A stretch of DNA of 64,000 nucleotides, from assembly GCA_035646535.1 (NCBI GenBank), contig DASRPD010000052.1, positions 1 through 64,000 of the forward strand, read 5' to 3'. The notes under the pieces were generated by a model. That model searched no databases, was not told the DNA's origin, and saw only the letters and a list, made by a program, of their open reading frames with translations. Positions within the stretch are counted from its first letter, which is position 1. Each line of letters starts with the position of its first letter. This document shows positions 25,255-33,996 of the stretch, piece by piece. Source of the DNA: DASRPD01 sp035646535 (lineage in GTDB: Bacteria > Actinomycetota > Acidimicrobiia > IMCC26256 > JANYLB01). Made by a program: the position numbers and the translations under genes.

Positions 25255-25260
25255 TAGACT
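25255..25260 (+). promoter_or_regulatory. -10 box of a probably leaderless gene
   Basis: TAGACT ends eight bases before the cyclophilin GTG. With transcription starting about seven bases past the box, the message would begin at or next to the start codon; no ribosome-binding site is present. Confidence 0.5.
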
Positions 25261-25268
25261 GCGCCGCC

Positions 25269-26018
25269 GTGTCGAAAGCAGCGAAGCGCGAACGTCAGCG
25301 CCAGAACCGGGAGGCCGCTCGGGCGGCCCAGATCCGGGCCGCCAAGCGCGCCCGAATCCTGCGTACGGTCCGTACCGTCGTGATCGTCGCGGTGGTATTC
25401 GGCGGCGTCGCCTTCGCGTGGAATCTGATCCAGGGCGATGACAGCGGCGGTGACAAGAAGGCGACGGCACAGCTCGGCGGCATCAAGCGCGTCATCAAGG
25501 CCAACATGGACTACACCGCGACTATCGAGACGAGCGAAGGCAACATCGTCGCAAGCCTCGATACGGAACACGCGCCGATCGCAGTCAACAACTTCGTAAC
25601 GCTGGCCCGGAAGGGCTTCTACGATGACCTCTGCGTCGACCGGGCGGCCATGGACTTCATGATCCAGGGCGGCTCGCCGACCTGTGATCAACAAGGTGGT
25701 CCGGGATACTCGGTCCCAGGTGAGGCGCCGACCGACAATTACGCGGTCGGATCGCTCGCGGCAGCGAAGGCACCGGACGAGGCGGCCGGAACGATGGGAT
25801 CGCAGTTCTTCATTGTGACCGGCTCGCAGGGAGCGACCCTGCCGAATGATTACGCGCGCTTCGGCTCCGTGACATCGGGGCTTGACGTCGCGCAGCGGAT
25901 CGAGTCCTTCGCGCCCACCGAAGGTGACGGAAAACCGACGACGGACGTGACGATCATCAAGATCACGATCGATGAGTCCGCCCGCGTCGCCTCGACCACG
26001 ACCTCTTCGGCACCATGA
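25269..26018 (+). CDS. membrane-anchored cyclophilin-type peptidyl-prolyl isomerase
   Basis: 249 residues from GTG 25269. A highly basic N-terminus (SKAAKRERQRQNREAARAA) and one membrane helix (about residues 38-56, VVIVAVVFGGVAFAW) place the catalytic domain outside the cytoplasm. The cyclophilin domain (about 85-235) keeps APIAVNNFVTLARKG, DFMIQGG and MGSQFFIV. Expected role is folding of exported proteins. The charged N-terminal coil is common in actinobacterial membrane cyclophilins. The C-terminus is Ser/Thr-rich. Confidence 0.92.
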   Translation: MSKAAKRERQRQNREAARAAQIRAAKRARILRTVRTVVIVAVVFGGVAFAWNLIQGDDSGGDKKATAQLGGIKRVIKANMDYTATIETSEGNIVASLDTEHAPIAVNNFVTLARKGFYDDLCVDRAAMDFMIQGGSPTCDQQGGPGYSVPGEAPTDNYAVGSLAAAKAPDEAAGTMGSQFFIVTGSQGATLPNDYARFGSVTSGLDVAQRIESFAPTEGDGKPTTDVTIIKITIDESARVASTTTSSAP

Positions 26019-26037
26019 TCTCCGCCTGCGGCCGCCG

Positions 26038-26742
26038 CTACGCGGTCAGCAGGTCGAGGCGACTCGGCGCCCGGCGCTCCGCCGGCTCTGTACCTCGTCG
26101 GTAGAGCGTGACGGAACCGGCCCCGGCCGCTCGCCAGGCGCCGTCGGGATCACGAACCAGCGCGGTCCCCTCGTCGATCCCGGCCAGGACCGCGGTCTTG
26201 GGCAACAGATCGATCGAACGCTCCCGGAGGTGGTCCGCCGCGGTCCCGTGGTAGGGAAACACCGCCAGCCCGGTCACGAGACCGAGTCCGACGGTGTAGG
26301 CGCCGCCGCGCGGGTCGACCATCGGATCGCAGACCACGGTGGCACCGGCGCCGGACGCGACGATCGTGGCACCGTCGGCGTACACGTCGGCGAGCGCGGC
26401 GAACAGCGTCGAGTCCTTCAGCACCGAGCGCAGGTGCAGCGGCGAGCCGTCGGTCAGGTACACCAGGCGCGCGTCGCGCACGGCGCGGGCGAAGGTCTCG
26501 TCCTCGGCCTCGGCCCGGTGCAGGACGCGCACGGCCCGCACGGGAAGGTCGAGCTCGGCGAAGTACGCCTCGGCCCGTTCGATCGTGCGTTCCGGCTGTT
26601 CGTAGGCCGCGGCGGTCGGCAGCAGCACGATCTCGCCGGCCCCGGCCGCGGTGATGAGCTCCTCGTGGAGCGGACGGGCCTCGGCCGTCCACTCACCACC
26701 GCCCAGCAGCGCCAGGGTCCCTGTCGTTCGCGTCGCTCCCAT
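26038..26742 (-). CDS. peptidase S51/cyanophycinase-like protein lacking nucleophile Ser
   Basis: 234 residues from ATG 26742; an in-frame GTG at 26775 would add eleven. Class-I glutamine-amidotransferase-like fold: LALLGGGEWT at the start, LVYLTDGSPLHLRSVL mid-way, and the nucleophile-elbow region reads IVASGAGATVV. In S51 peptidases the elbow is GTSAGA with a catalytic Ser; here Gly occupies that position and the nearest Ser is one residue earlier. Probably not a standard peptidase. Substrate unknown, monocistronic. Confidence 0.75.
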   Translation of the reverse strand: MGATRTTGTLALLGGGEWTAEARPLHEELITAAGAGEIVLLPTAAAYEQPERTIERAEAYFAELDLPVRAVRVLHRAEAEDETFARAVRDARLVYLTDGSPLHLRSVLKDSTLFAALADVYADGATIVASGAGATVVCDPMVDPRGGAYTVGLGLVTGLAVFPYHGTAADHLRERSIDLLPKTAVLAGIDEGTALVRDPDGAWRAAGAGSVTLYRRGTEPAERRAPSRLDLLTA

Positions 26743-26817
26743 ACGGATCGGCGAGCCTAGGCGCGAATGGCCCACGGACGTCTTTTATTAGGCCCCGGTT
26801 ATGAGCTTCGCTCAGAT

Positions 26818-26867
26818 TCTAACTTTTAGATTATGAACTGTGTCTTCGTGATAACCTGAAGATTATG
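26818..26867 (+). promoter_or_regulatory. operator-like repeats upstream of mobile mystery A
   Basis: An AT-rich stretch unlike its surroundings contains the inverted repeat TCTAA-CTT-TTAGA (26818-26830) and two copies of AGATTATG (26828-26835 and 26860-26867, the second running into the start codon of the HTH gene). Such spacing suits autorepression by the HTH protein. Repeats seen; role inferred. Confidence 0.4.
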
Positions 26868-27350
26868 CGCCGTACAGAGCGTGCAGCACTGGCACGACGA
26901 ACGCTTGACGAGAGATTCAGCCAAGCCGACCCGCGTCTACTCCGCGACAGACCCACACGGGGGTGGGTCCGAGCCGTCCGCGACGCGCTGGGTATGACAA
27001 GCGGCCAACTCGCCGCTCGCCTCGGCGTGAGCCAGGTGGCTGTGACCAAGCTCGAGCGTTCCGAGATCGCCGACTCGGCGCGCCTCGAGACCCTGCGGCG
27101 CGCTGCAGACGCTCTGGACTGCGAGCTCGTCTACGCGTTCGTACCGCGTTCGAGTCTCGAGGACATCGTGCAACGGCGCGCGCTCGCACTCGCAAGGGAT
27201 GACATCCAGAGCGTCGACCGGAGCATGCGGCTCGAAGCACAGGGTCTGGCGAAGAACGAGCTCGAGGCTCGTGTCCGGGACTATGCGGACCACCTCGTGG
27301 TCGAGGGTCGCCTCTGGGACGAGCATCGATCGGCTGCATCGAGTGGGTGA
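26865..27350 (+). CDS. mobile mystery protein A (HTH antitoxin-like)
   Basis: 161 residues. An Xre-type helix-turn-helix lies at about residues 40-90: RAVRDALGMTSGQLAARLGVSQ, then VAVTKLERSEI and LETLRRAADALDCELVYAFVP. The remainder is helical and charged. Length, HTH placement and the Fic-domain partner downstream match the two-gene mobile mystery A/B family, thought to act like a toxin-antitoxin pair. The upstream region is AT-rich with repeats. Its stop overlaps the Fic gene start by eight bases. Confidence 0.85.
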   Translation: MRRTERAALARRTLDERFSQADPRLLRDRPTRGWVRAVRDALGMTSGQLAARLGVSQVAVTKLERSEIADSARLETLRRAADALDCELVYAFVPRSSLEDIVQRRALALARDDIQSVDRSMRLEAQGLAKNELEARVRDYADHLVVEGRLWDEHRSAASSG

Positions 27351-27948
27351 GGGACTGGGAGACGGTGAGCCTCCCGGATCGACACCTCTCACCGAGGATG
27401 ACCTCGAAGGCCTGATCCCAACCTTCGTCGCGAAGCGCAGCGACCTCAATCGCGTCGAACAAGCAAACATCGAGATGGCATCGGCTTGGCTCTTCCGTCG
27501 GCGTGGAACCCTCGATCCCGGGAGCCTGCTGACCACCGCTTTCGCGAACGACCTGCACCGTCGAATGTTCGGCGATGTCTGGAGATGGGCGGGGGCGCGC
27601 CGGCTACGCGAGACGAACATCGGTGTTGACCCGCACGAGATTCCCGTCGCAATGATCGAGCTCTTCGATGACGCCCGGTCCTGGAACGAGCACGGGACGT
27701 TCCCGCCGCCCGAACGAGCGGTTCGGCTCCACCACCGACTCGTTTCGATCCATCCCTACCGAAACGGGAACGGACGCCACTCGAGACTGATGGCTGACGC
27801 GTATCTCCAGAGCATCGAGAAGGCACGGCTCTCGTGGGGAGGACGCGACCTCGCCGACGATCGTGGACTCCGTGGCGAGTACCTCGCTGCGCTCAGGCAG
27901 GCTGATGGCGGCAACATCGAACCGCTGCTCGTCTTCGCCTCCCGCTGA
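27343..27948 (+). CDS. mobile mystery protein B (Fic-domain AMP transferase)
   Basis: 201 residues from GTG 27343, within the end of gene A. The Fic active-site motif is HPYRNGNGR with catalytic His137; upstream FANDLHRRMFGDVWRWAGARR is the usual Fic helix pair. Fic enzymes transfer AMP or other nucleotide parts to target hydroxyls and often poison the cell when unchecked. The protein begins PPGSTPLTEDDLEGLIP, typical of the family. No inhibitory S/TxxxE(G/N) helix was confirmed in either partner, so how it is held inactive is open. Confidence 0.88.
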   Translation: MGEGLGDGEPPGSTPLTEDDLEGLIPTFVAKRSDLNRVEQANIEMASAWLFRRRGTLDPGSLLTTAFANDLHRRMFGDVWRWAGARRLRETNIGVDPHEIPVAMIELFDDARSWNEHGTFPPPERAVRLHHRLVSIHPYRNGNGRHSRLMADAYLQSIEKARLSWGGRDLADDRGLRGEYLAALRQADGGNIEPLLVFASR

Positions 27949-28051
27949 ACCCGCCAACCCCCGTGCTCACTGCTGCTGCGGTGGCGGTCGCAACCTACTG
28001 ATCGGTAACGTCGGGTCCTCGGTCGGTCGGCAACAACGAGGAGACGGGCAC

Positions 28052-28906
28052 ATGGCCATCAAGCGGTTCGGAATCGTGGGTTCGGGAATCATGGGTTCGG
28101 GCGTCGCCGAGGTCGCCGCCAAGGCGGGGATCGAGGTCGTGCTGCGCAGCCGGAGCCAATCCACCGCCGACGCCATGATCGCCGGTCTCACCAAGTCCCT
28201 CGCCCGTCAACTCGACAAGGGTCGGCTCGAGGCCGCCGAACGGGACGCTGTCCTCGGCCGGGTGCGCGCCGTCACCGATCTGGCGGAGCTGGCCGAGTGC
28301 GACCTCGTGCTCGAGTCGGTCGTCGAGGACCTGGCCGTGAAGAAGGAGCTGTTCGGCGAGCTCGACCGCGTCTGTCAGGACGCCACGATCCTGGCCACGA
28401 ACACCTCCACCCTGCCGGTCGTCGAGATGGCGATGGAGACCGGCCGCCCCGATCAGGTGTGCGGAATCCACTTCTTCAACCCGGCCCCGGCCATGCCGCT
28501 GGTGGAGATCGTCCGGGCGATCACGACATCGGACGCCACCGCCGAGGCGGCGACCGCGTTCGCGACCGCCTGCGGCAAGAGCCCCGTGGCGGTCCGGGAC
28601 CAGGCCGGGTTCATCGTCAACGCGCTGCTGTTCCCCTACCTGAACAACGCGGTCAAGCTCCTGGACGGCGGGGTCGCCACCCGAGACGACATCGACGCGG
28701 CGATGAAGGGCGGGTGCAACTTCCCGATGGGACCGCTCGAGCTCCTCGACCTCGTCGGCCTGGACACAAGCCTGTCAATCCTCGAGGCCCTCTACGCCGA
28801 GTTCCAGGACCCGAACTACGCGCCTGCGCCCATGCTCCGCCGGATGGTGAGCGCCCGGCGACTCGGCCGCAAGACCAAGCTCGGGTTCTACGACTACGCC
28901 AGGTAG
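28052..28906 (+). CDS. 3-hydroxyacyl-CoA (3-hydroxybutyryl-CoA) dehydrogenase
   Basis: 284 residues, ATG behind GAGGAG. NAD(P)-binding Rossmann loop FGIVGSGIMGSGVAE; catalytic His in GIHFFNPAPAMPLVE; C-terminal helical domain with FIVNALLFPYLN and GCNFPMGPLELLDLVG. Interconverts 3-hydroxybutyryl-CoA and acetoacetyl-CoA. Followed after 48 bases by ethylmalonyl-CoA mutase, so a role in C4-CoA flow of the ethylmalonyl-CoA pathway is likely, although stereospecificity (S-type by family) means it may serve beta-oxidation or butyrate-type steps. Confidence 0.92.
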   Translation: MAIKRFGIVGSGIMGSGVAEVAAKAGIEVVLRSRSQSTADAMIAGLTKSLARQLDKGRLEAAERDAVLGRVRAVTDLAELAECDLVLESVVEDLAVKKELFGELDRVCQDATILATNTSTLPVVEMAMETGRPDQVCGIHFFNPAPAMPLVEIVRAITTSDATAEAATAFATACGKSPVAVRDQAGFIVNALLFPYLNNAVKLLDGGVATRDDIDAAMKGGCNFPMGPLELLDLVGLDTSLSILEALYAEFQDPNYAPAPMLRRMVSARRLGRKTKLGFYDYAR

Positions 28907-28954
28907 GCGGCAAACCGGCGATCGGCGCCGGTGGTGACAGGCCGGTGGTGACAG

Positions 28955-31024
28955 ATGTCCACCGACGCGGGGAGAATGGTCGTCGTGAGCGACGCTGAGG
29001 TCACCCCAGATCGACCACGCGATCACCCCTGGGTGATGCGCACCTACTCCGGACACTCTTCGGCACGAGCATCGAACGAGCTGTACCGGACGAACCTCGC
29101 CAAGGGCCAGACGGGTCTCAGCGTCGCCTTCGATCTCCCGACCCAGACCGGCTACGACCCCGACGACCCCCTCGCGGCCGGCGAGGTCGGCAAGGTCGGC
29201 GTCCCGGTGCCGCACCTCGGTGAGATGCGAGCACTCTTCGACCAGCTCCCGCTCGAGGAGATGAACACGTCGCTGACGATCAACGCGACCGCGATGTGGA
29301 TGCTCGCCCTGTACGTCTGCCTCGCCGAGGAACGCGGGATCGCCCCGGAACGGCTCGCAGGCACAACCCAGAACGACATCGTCAAGGAGTACCTCTCTCG
29401 CGGTACGTACATCTTCGGTCCCCGACCGTCGCGCCGCCTCACGGTCGACCTCGTCACCCACGCGGTGGCACACATCCCCCGTTGGAACCCGATCAACGTG
29501 TGCCCGTACCACCTCCAGGAGGCCGGCGCGACTCCTGTGCAGGAGCTCGCGTACGGACTCGCCACCGCGGTCGGTGTGCTCGACGCGGTGCGCGAGTCGG
29601 GCCAGGTGACGGCGGACGAGTTCCCGCAGGTCGTGGGCCGCATCTCTTTCTTTGTCGATGTCGGCGTGCGCTTCGTCGAGGAGATCTGCAAGATGCGTGC
29701 GTTCGGACGACTGTGGGATCGCATCTGCGCCACTCGCTACGGCGTGACCGACGAGAAGCTGCGCCGCTTCCGCTACGGCGTGCAGGTGAACTCGCTGAGC
29801 CTCACCGAGGCCCAGCCCGAGAACAACGCGCAGCGGATCGTGCTCGAGATGCTCGGCGTCACGCTCTCGCGCGACGCCCGCGCCCGCGCCCTTCAGCTTC
29901 CGTGCTGGAACGAGGCGCTCGGACTACCTCGCCCGTGGGATCAGCAGTGGTCACTGCGCATGCAACAGGTGCTCGCGTTCGAGTCCGACCTGCTCGAATA
30001 CGACGACATCTTCGACGGCTCGAAGGTCGTCGAGGCCAAGACCACCGAGCTCATGGACGCGGCCGACGCTGAGCTGCAGTGGGTGCTCGACGGCGGCGGG
30101 GCGTTCGAGATGATCGACCAGATCAAGGGTCGACTCGTGCAGAGCCATGCGGAACGGCTCCGACGGATCGAGAGTGGAGACATCTCGGTCGTCGGTGTGA
30201 ACTGTTTCACCGAGACCGAACCCTCGCCCTTGGTCGGCGAGCTCGAGGGTGATGCAAACATCCTCGTGCTCGATCCCGCGGCCGAACAGGAACAGATCGA
30301 CAGTCTCGAGCGCTGGCGCGACCACCGTGACACGCGAGCGGTCGAGACCGCGCTCGAGCGGCTCCGTGACGCCGCAGCCACCTCCACGAACCTGATGCCG
30401 ACGACGATCGCGCTGGCCCGCGCCGGCGGGACGGTCGGCGAATGGTCGTCGGCCCTGCGTGAGGTGTTCGGTGAGTACCGCGCCCCGACCGGAGTCGGCG
30501 CGGTCGCCGCCGCGCCCGGGCCGGCGATGCTCGATGTACGCGAACGGGTACAGGCCGCGGCCACGGAGCTGGGTGGACCGGTGCGGCTGCTCGTGGGCAA
30601 ACCCGGCCTCGACGGTCACTCCAACGGTGCCGAGCAGATCGCGGTCGCGGCCCGAGATGCCGGGATGGAGGTCGTCTATCCGGGCATTCGTCTCACCCCC
30701 ACCGAGATCGCCGTGGCCGCCCGGGACGAGGACGTGGACGTGGTGGGCCTTTCGATCCTGTCCGGTTCACACCTCCAGCTCGTTCCGGCCACGTTGGCCG
30801 CACTGCGAGCCGAGGGCCTGGACACACCCGTCGTCGTGGGGGGCATCATCCCCGAGCACGACCGGACACGCCTCGGGGAGGCGGGCGTCGCTCGGGTGTA
30901 CACACCCAAGGACTTCGAGCTGGCCACGATCATGGCCGACGTCGCCGAGCTCGGGATCTCCCAGCGAAGGAAAACGCGAAACGGCTCACGTCAGGGACCG
31001 GGTGAGCCGATGGATTCACCATGA
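28955..31024 (+). CDS. ecm: ethylmalonyl-CoA mutase (MeaA-like)
   Basis: 689-residue coenzyme-B12 mutase in one chain. The substrate TIM barrel (about 20-515) starts RTYSGHSSARASNELYR and includes FDLPTQTGYDPDDP and GTTQNDIVKEYLSRG, much closer to Streptomyces MeaA/Ecm than to methylmalonyl-CoA mutase. The C-terminal B12 domain has the base-off motif DGHSNG (Asp553, His555) and SILSGSHL. Converts (2R)-ethylmalonyl-CoA to methylsuccinyl-CoA. Start among ATG 28955, ATG 28976 and GTG 28985 is uncertain. Its stop overlaps the next gene (ATGA). Confidence 0.92.
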   Translation: MSTDAGRMVVVSDAEVTPDRPRDHPWVMRTYSGHSSARASNELYRTNLAKGQTGLSVAFDLPTQTGYDPDDPLAAGEVGKVGVPVPHLGEMRALFDQLPLEEMNTSLTINATAMWMLALYVCLAEERGIAPERLAGTTQNDIVKEYLSRGTYIFGPRPSRRLTVDLVTHAVAHIPRWNPINVCPYHLQEAGATPVQELAYGLATAVGVLDAVRESGQVTADEFPQVVGRISFFVDVGVRFVEEICKMRAFGRLWDRICATRYGVTDEKLRRFRYGVQVNSLSLTEAQPENNAQRIVLEMLGVTLSRDARARALQLPCWNEALGLPRPWDQQWSLRMQQVLAFESDLLEYDDIFDGSKVVEAKTTELMDAADAELQWVLDGGGAFEMIDQIKGRLVQSHAERLRRIESGDISVVGVNCFTETEPSPLVGELEGDANILVLDPAAEQEQIDSLERWRDHRDTRAVETALERLRDAAATSTNLMPTTIALARAGGTVGEWSSALREVFGEYRAPTGVGAVAAAPGPAMLDVRERVQAAATELGGPVRLLVGKPGLDGHSNGAEQIAVAARDAGMEVVYPGIRLTPTEIAVAARDEDVDVVGLSILSGSHLQLVPATLAALRAEGLDTPVVVGGIIPEHDRTRLGEAGVARVYTPKDFELATIMADVAELGISQRRKTRNGSRQGPGEPMDSP

Positions 31025-31881
31025 TCGACCGCCGGCTCGTGCTCGCTCTGCTGGCCGGGTTCGGCGCGCTGGTGTGCGGCGTCCTTGGCGTCGTGCTGGA
31101 CACCGCGCTCCTCGGTGTGGTGGCCGGCGTCTTGGGCACCGTTGCCGCGGTCGCGGCCGCGGCGATCTCGGCTCACGCCCGCGCCCTGACCGACGAGCTG
31201 GAGCAATCCCGCGACGAGCGCCGTCGGCACCGGCGGGAGCTCGATGCCCTCGCCGCGGTGTTCTCCGAGGAGAGCGCACGGCGGCGCAGCTCCGAGGTGG
31301 CGCACTCGGGGGCTCCCGGACCGCTGGGCGCGCCCGGCGGCCCAGACGACGCCTCGGACGGTGCCGCGTCGACGTTCGGTGACCACGCAGGCACCAGTGG
31401 CATGCGTGAACCCGTCTTCGACTCGGTGTCGGGTCTGCTCGACAAGCAGTTCTTCCCCGTCATCGTGCAGCAGCGCGTCGCGGCTGCACGTCGACAGCTT
31501 CAGCCGATGTCGGTGGTCCTGTTCGAGCTGGACGGACTCGCCGCGGCCGCGGCGCAGACCCAAGAGCAGGCTCTCGGCGTGCTCGGCGATGTCATCCGCC
31601 GAACTCTGCGCGAGTGCGACACCGCGTGTCGACTGACCGAGACCCGCGCCGCCGCCGTGCTCGAAGACACCGCGGAGTCCGGCGCGGCGTGGGCCGCCGA
31701 GCGGGTACGCGGCGCACTCCACGGGAGCCCGGTCGGCGATTCCCTCACGGTCTCGGCGGGGATCGCGTGCTACCCGTCACACGCGCTGAGCGGCGGCGAG
31801 CTCATGGACATGGCCAACCGAGCGCTCGACACCGCCCGACAGCACGGCCGAGATCACGTCGAGATCGCCCAAGCCGACTGA
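31021..31881 (+). CDS. membrane protein with degenerate GGDEF domain
   Basis: 286 residues. Two N-terminal hydrophobic helices (about 6-24 and 28-50), a charged coiled stretch (about 56-90), a flexible Gly/Ala-rich linker, then a GGDEF-like fold from about residue 140 (DSVSGLLDKQFFPVIVQQRV). The signature loop that should read GGDEF is ETRAA (LTETRAAAVLED), so cyclase activity is not expected. The C-terminal SAGIACYPSHALSGGELMDMANRALDTA is typical of GGDEF proteins. May be a sensor or pseudo-enzyme. Overlaps ecm by four bases; why the two are coupled is unclear. Confidence 0.8.
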   Translation: MIDRRLVLALLAGFGALVCGVLGVVLDTALLGVVAGVLGTVAAVAAAAISAHARALTDELEQSRDERRRHRRELDALAAVFSEESARRRSSEVAHSGAPGPLGAPGGPDDASDGAASTFGDHAGTSGMREPVFDSVSGLLDKQFFPVIVQQRVAAARRQLQPMSVVLFELDGLAAAAAQTQEQALGVLGDVIRRTLRECDTACRLTETRAAAVLEDTAESGAAWAAERVRGALHGSPVGDSLTVSAGIACYPSHALSGGELMDMANRALDTARQHGRDHVEIAQAD

Positions 31882-31939
31882 CCCGCGCGCGACCGGGCCG
31901 ACGACAGGCGAGCCGGTCAGCACCGCGCGCGGCCACACC

Positions 31940-33742
31940 TCACCGATACATGCTCTCGATCTCGTCGGCGTACTTGGCGTGGACGCCGCGGCGCTTGAGC
32001 TTCATCGTCGGTGTGAGCTCCTCGGAGTCGGGCAGCCACTCATCGCAGAGCACCACGAAGCGCTTGACCTGTTCGACGCGGGAGAAGTGCTCGTTCGCCC
32101 CGGCGACGGCACGCTCGAGCTCTGCTCGGATCTCCGGGTGCTCGGCCAGCTCCGAGGCCGCCGCCACTTCGACGCCGTGCGTAGACGCCCAAACGGGCGC
32201 GGCCTCGGGGTCGAGCACGAGAAGCGCGCTGATGAACGGCCGACCATCGCCGATCACACACACCTGGCCGACGAGCGGGTGCGACTTGAGCGCGGCCTCC
32301 AGGTTGGCGGGCGAGATGTTCTTGCCCCCGGCGGTGATGATGAGCTCTTTCTTTCGATCGACGATCCTGAGGTAGCCGGCTTCGTCGAGCTCGCCGATGT
32401 CGCCCGTGTGGAACCAGCCGACGGCGTCCAGGACTTCGGCCGTCCTGGTCGGCTCGTCGAGGTAACCACGGAAGATGTTGCCGCCGCGACAGACCACCTC
32501 ACCGTCGGTGGCGAGGCGGACATCCTCGCCGGGGATAGCCCGCCCGACGGTGCCGGACCGGACGCGGGACGGGTCCCAAGTCATCGGACCTGACGTCTCG
32601 GAGAGGCCATAGATCTCCGACAGCGGGATCCCGAGCGCGCGGAAGAACTCGAATACGCCCCGGCTGATCGGCGCCGCGCCGGAGATCGCCGAGATGAGCT
32701 GGTCCAGCCCGAGGAGCTCGCGCACAGGTCGGAGCCCGGCGGCGTCAGCCTGCTCGAATGCCGCGCCAAGCTCCGCCGGGATCTCGGCGCCGCGCGCTCG
32801 GTGCTCCGCGACGCGACCACCGATGTCGAGCGCCTGCTCGAAGGCCTCCGCCCGATCCGAATCGGCGCCGAGCGCGGCACGAACACCCGCTTCGATCTTC
32901 TCCCATACCCGCGGCACCGCAAAGAACATCTGCGGGCGCACCTGGGGCAGATACTGCGACACCGCGCTCGCCTCTGGACACGTCGTGACCTCGTAGCCGA
33001 GCTCGATTCCCATGTAGTGACTGGTCATCCGCTCCGCGATGTGCGCCATCGGTAGGTACGACACCGCCCGGGAACCCTCGGGATCGAGATCGCCGAGCGC
33101 GAGCCGCAAGCTCGACACGGTCCACGCGATGTTGGCGTGATCGATCATCACGCCCTTCGGCGGACCCGTCGTGCCGGAGGTGTAGATCACCGTGGCGAGA
33201 TCGCTCGGTCGCGCGACCCGGGCCGCGGCCTCCAGGTCGATGGGATCGTGTGCGACCAGCTCGTCCCAGGCCAACACGTCGCCGGTGACCGCTGCGCCGT
33301 CGACGGCGGCAACATGACGGAGCTCCGGGAGGAACGTGCGCGCGGTCAACACCTTCTCGAGGTAGCCCGCGTCCTCGACGAGCGCGGCCCGCGCACCACA
33401 GTTCCCCGCGATGAACGCGACCTGATCGGCCGATGACGAGTTGTAGATCGACACCGGGGTGGCTCCCACCAGCAGCGCGGCCATGTCGGCCACGTGGAAC
33501 TCGGGACTGTTTCGCAGCATCAGCACGACCCGGTCCCCGGGGCCGATGCCACCCTCGGCCAGCGAACCGGCCAGACGGGCGGCACGATCGGCGTAGTCCG
33601 ACCACGTCCACTCTCGCCAGGCCTCGCCGTCGAGCCAGCGGAGCGCGACGCCCTCGGGACGCTTGCGGACCTGGTCGAGGAACGCGCGCGGCACGGTGCG
33701 TCCTGCCGTTCGCTCGGTCAGCGCTTTGCTCGTGACTCCCAC
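31940..33742 (-). CDS. long-chain acyl-CoA synthetase (FadD15-like)
   Basis: 600 residues from GTG 33742, preceded by AGAGGGGG. AMP-forming synthetase: P-loop YTSGTTGPPKGVM, IYGLSETSG, the adenylate-binding GWFHTGDIG, and the hinge IVDRKKELIITAGGKNISP, ending with the catalytic-Lys region TPTMKLKRRGVHAKY. Activates fatty acids to acyl-CoA through an acyl-adenylate. The arrangement matches long FadD15-type/eukaryote-like ACSL proteins. Converges on the pseudo-GGDEF gene; upstream is a 338-bp gap. Confidence 0.93.
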   Translation of the reverse strand: MGVTSKALTERTAGRTVPRAFLDQVRKRPEGVALRWLDGEAWREWTWSDYADRAARLAGSLAEGGIGPGDRVVLMLRNSPEFHVADMAALLVGATPVSIYNSSSADQVAFIAGNCGARAALVEDAGYLEKVLTARTFLPELRHVAAVDGAAVTGDVLAWDELVAHDPIDLEAAARVARPSDLATVIYTSGTTGPPKGVMIDHANIAWTVSSLRLALGDLDPEGSRAVSYLPMAHIAERMTSHYMGIELGYEVTTCPEASAVSQYLPQVRPQMFFAVPRVWEKIEAGVRAALGADSDRAEAFEQALDIGGRVAEHRARGAEIPAELGAAFEQADAAGLRPVRELLGLDQLISAISGAAPISRGVFEFFRALGIPLSEIYGLSETSGPMTWDPSRVRSGTVGRAIPGEDVRLATDGEVVCRGGNIFRGYLDEPTRTAEVLDAVGWFHTGDIGELDEAGYLRIVDRKKELIITAGGKNISPANLEAALKSHPLVGQVCVIGDGRPFISALLVLDPEAAPVWASTHGVEVAAASELAEHPEIRAELERAVAGANEHFSRVEQVKRFVVLCDEWLPDSEELTPTMKLKRRGVHAKYADEIESMYR

Positions 33743-33810
33743 GATCCCCCTCTGGTCGCCGGACAGTCCGGTTCCTCTGCTCCTCGTACGAAATGAGCGG
33801 TCCCGAGGCC

Positions 33811-33907
33811 TGTGGATGTAGGCGGCCCCTCTTCGTAGCCGATCCCAACGGATCTGGCGATGGGCACTCAGGTTATCCACAAGGCGTTCTGGAAAACCTG
33901 GGGATGA
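33811..33907. promoter_or_regulatory. DnaA-box cluster in intergenic gap
   Basis: TTATCCACA at 33873-33881 is a perfect DnaA box. TGTGGATGT (33811-33819) and TGGGGATGA (33899-33907) match the inverted consensus at 7 of 9 positions. They lie in a 338-bp gene-free gap (33743-34080). No AT-rich unwinding element and no dnaA, dnaN or gidB is in the window, so this is not called an origin; DnaA titration or regulation of a flanking gene is possible. Confidence 0.4.
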
Positions 33908-33927
33908 TGCGCCAGAATGCTGCGGTA

Positions 33928-33996
33928 CGTCCCGAGGAGGCCGTTGGGGCCCTGGCCGGCCGGGCCGGGATTCTCTACCCGATCCTCCTCGGGACG
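33928..33996. other. long stem-loop, possible structured RNA
   Basis: CGTCCCGAGGAGG (33928-33940) is perfectly complementary to CCTCCTCGGGACG (33984-33996), a 13-bp stem closing a GC-rich 43-base interior with its own complementarity. It shares the 338-bp gap with the DnaA boxes. It could be a terminator, a small RNA or a protein-binding cruciform. Confidence 0.45.
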
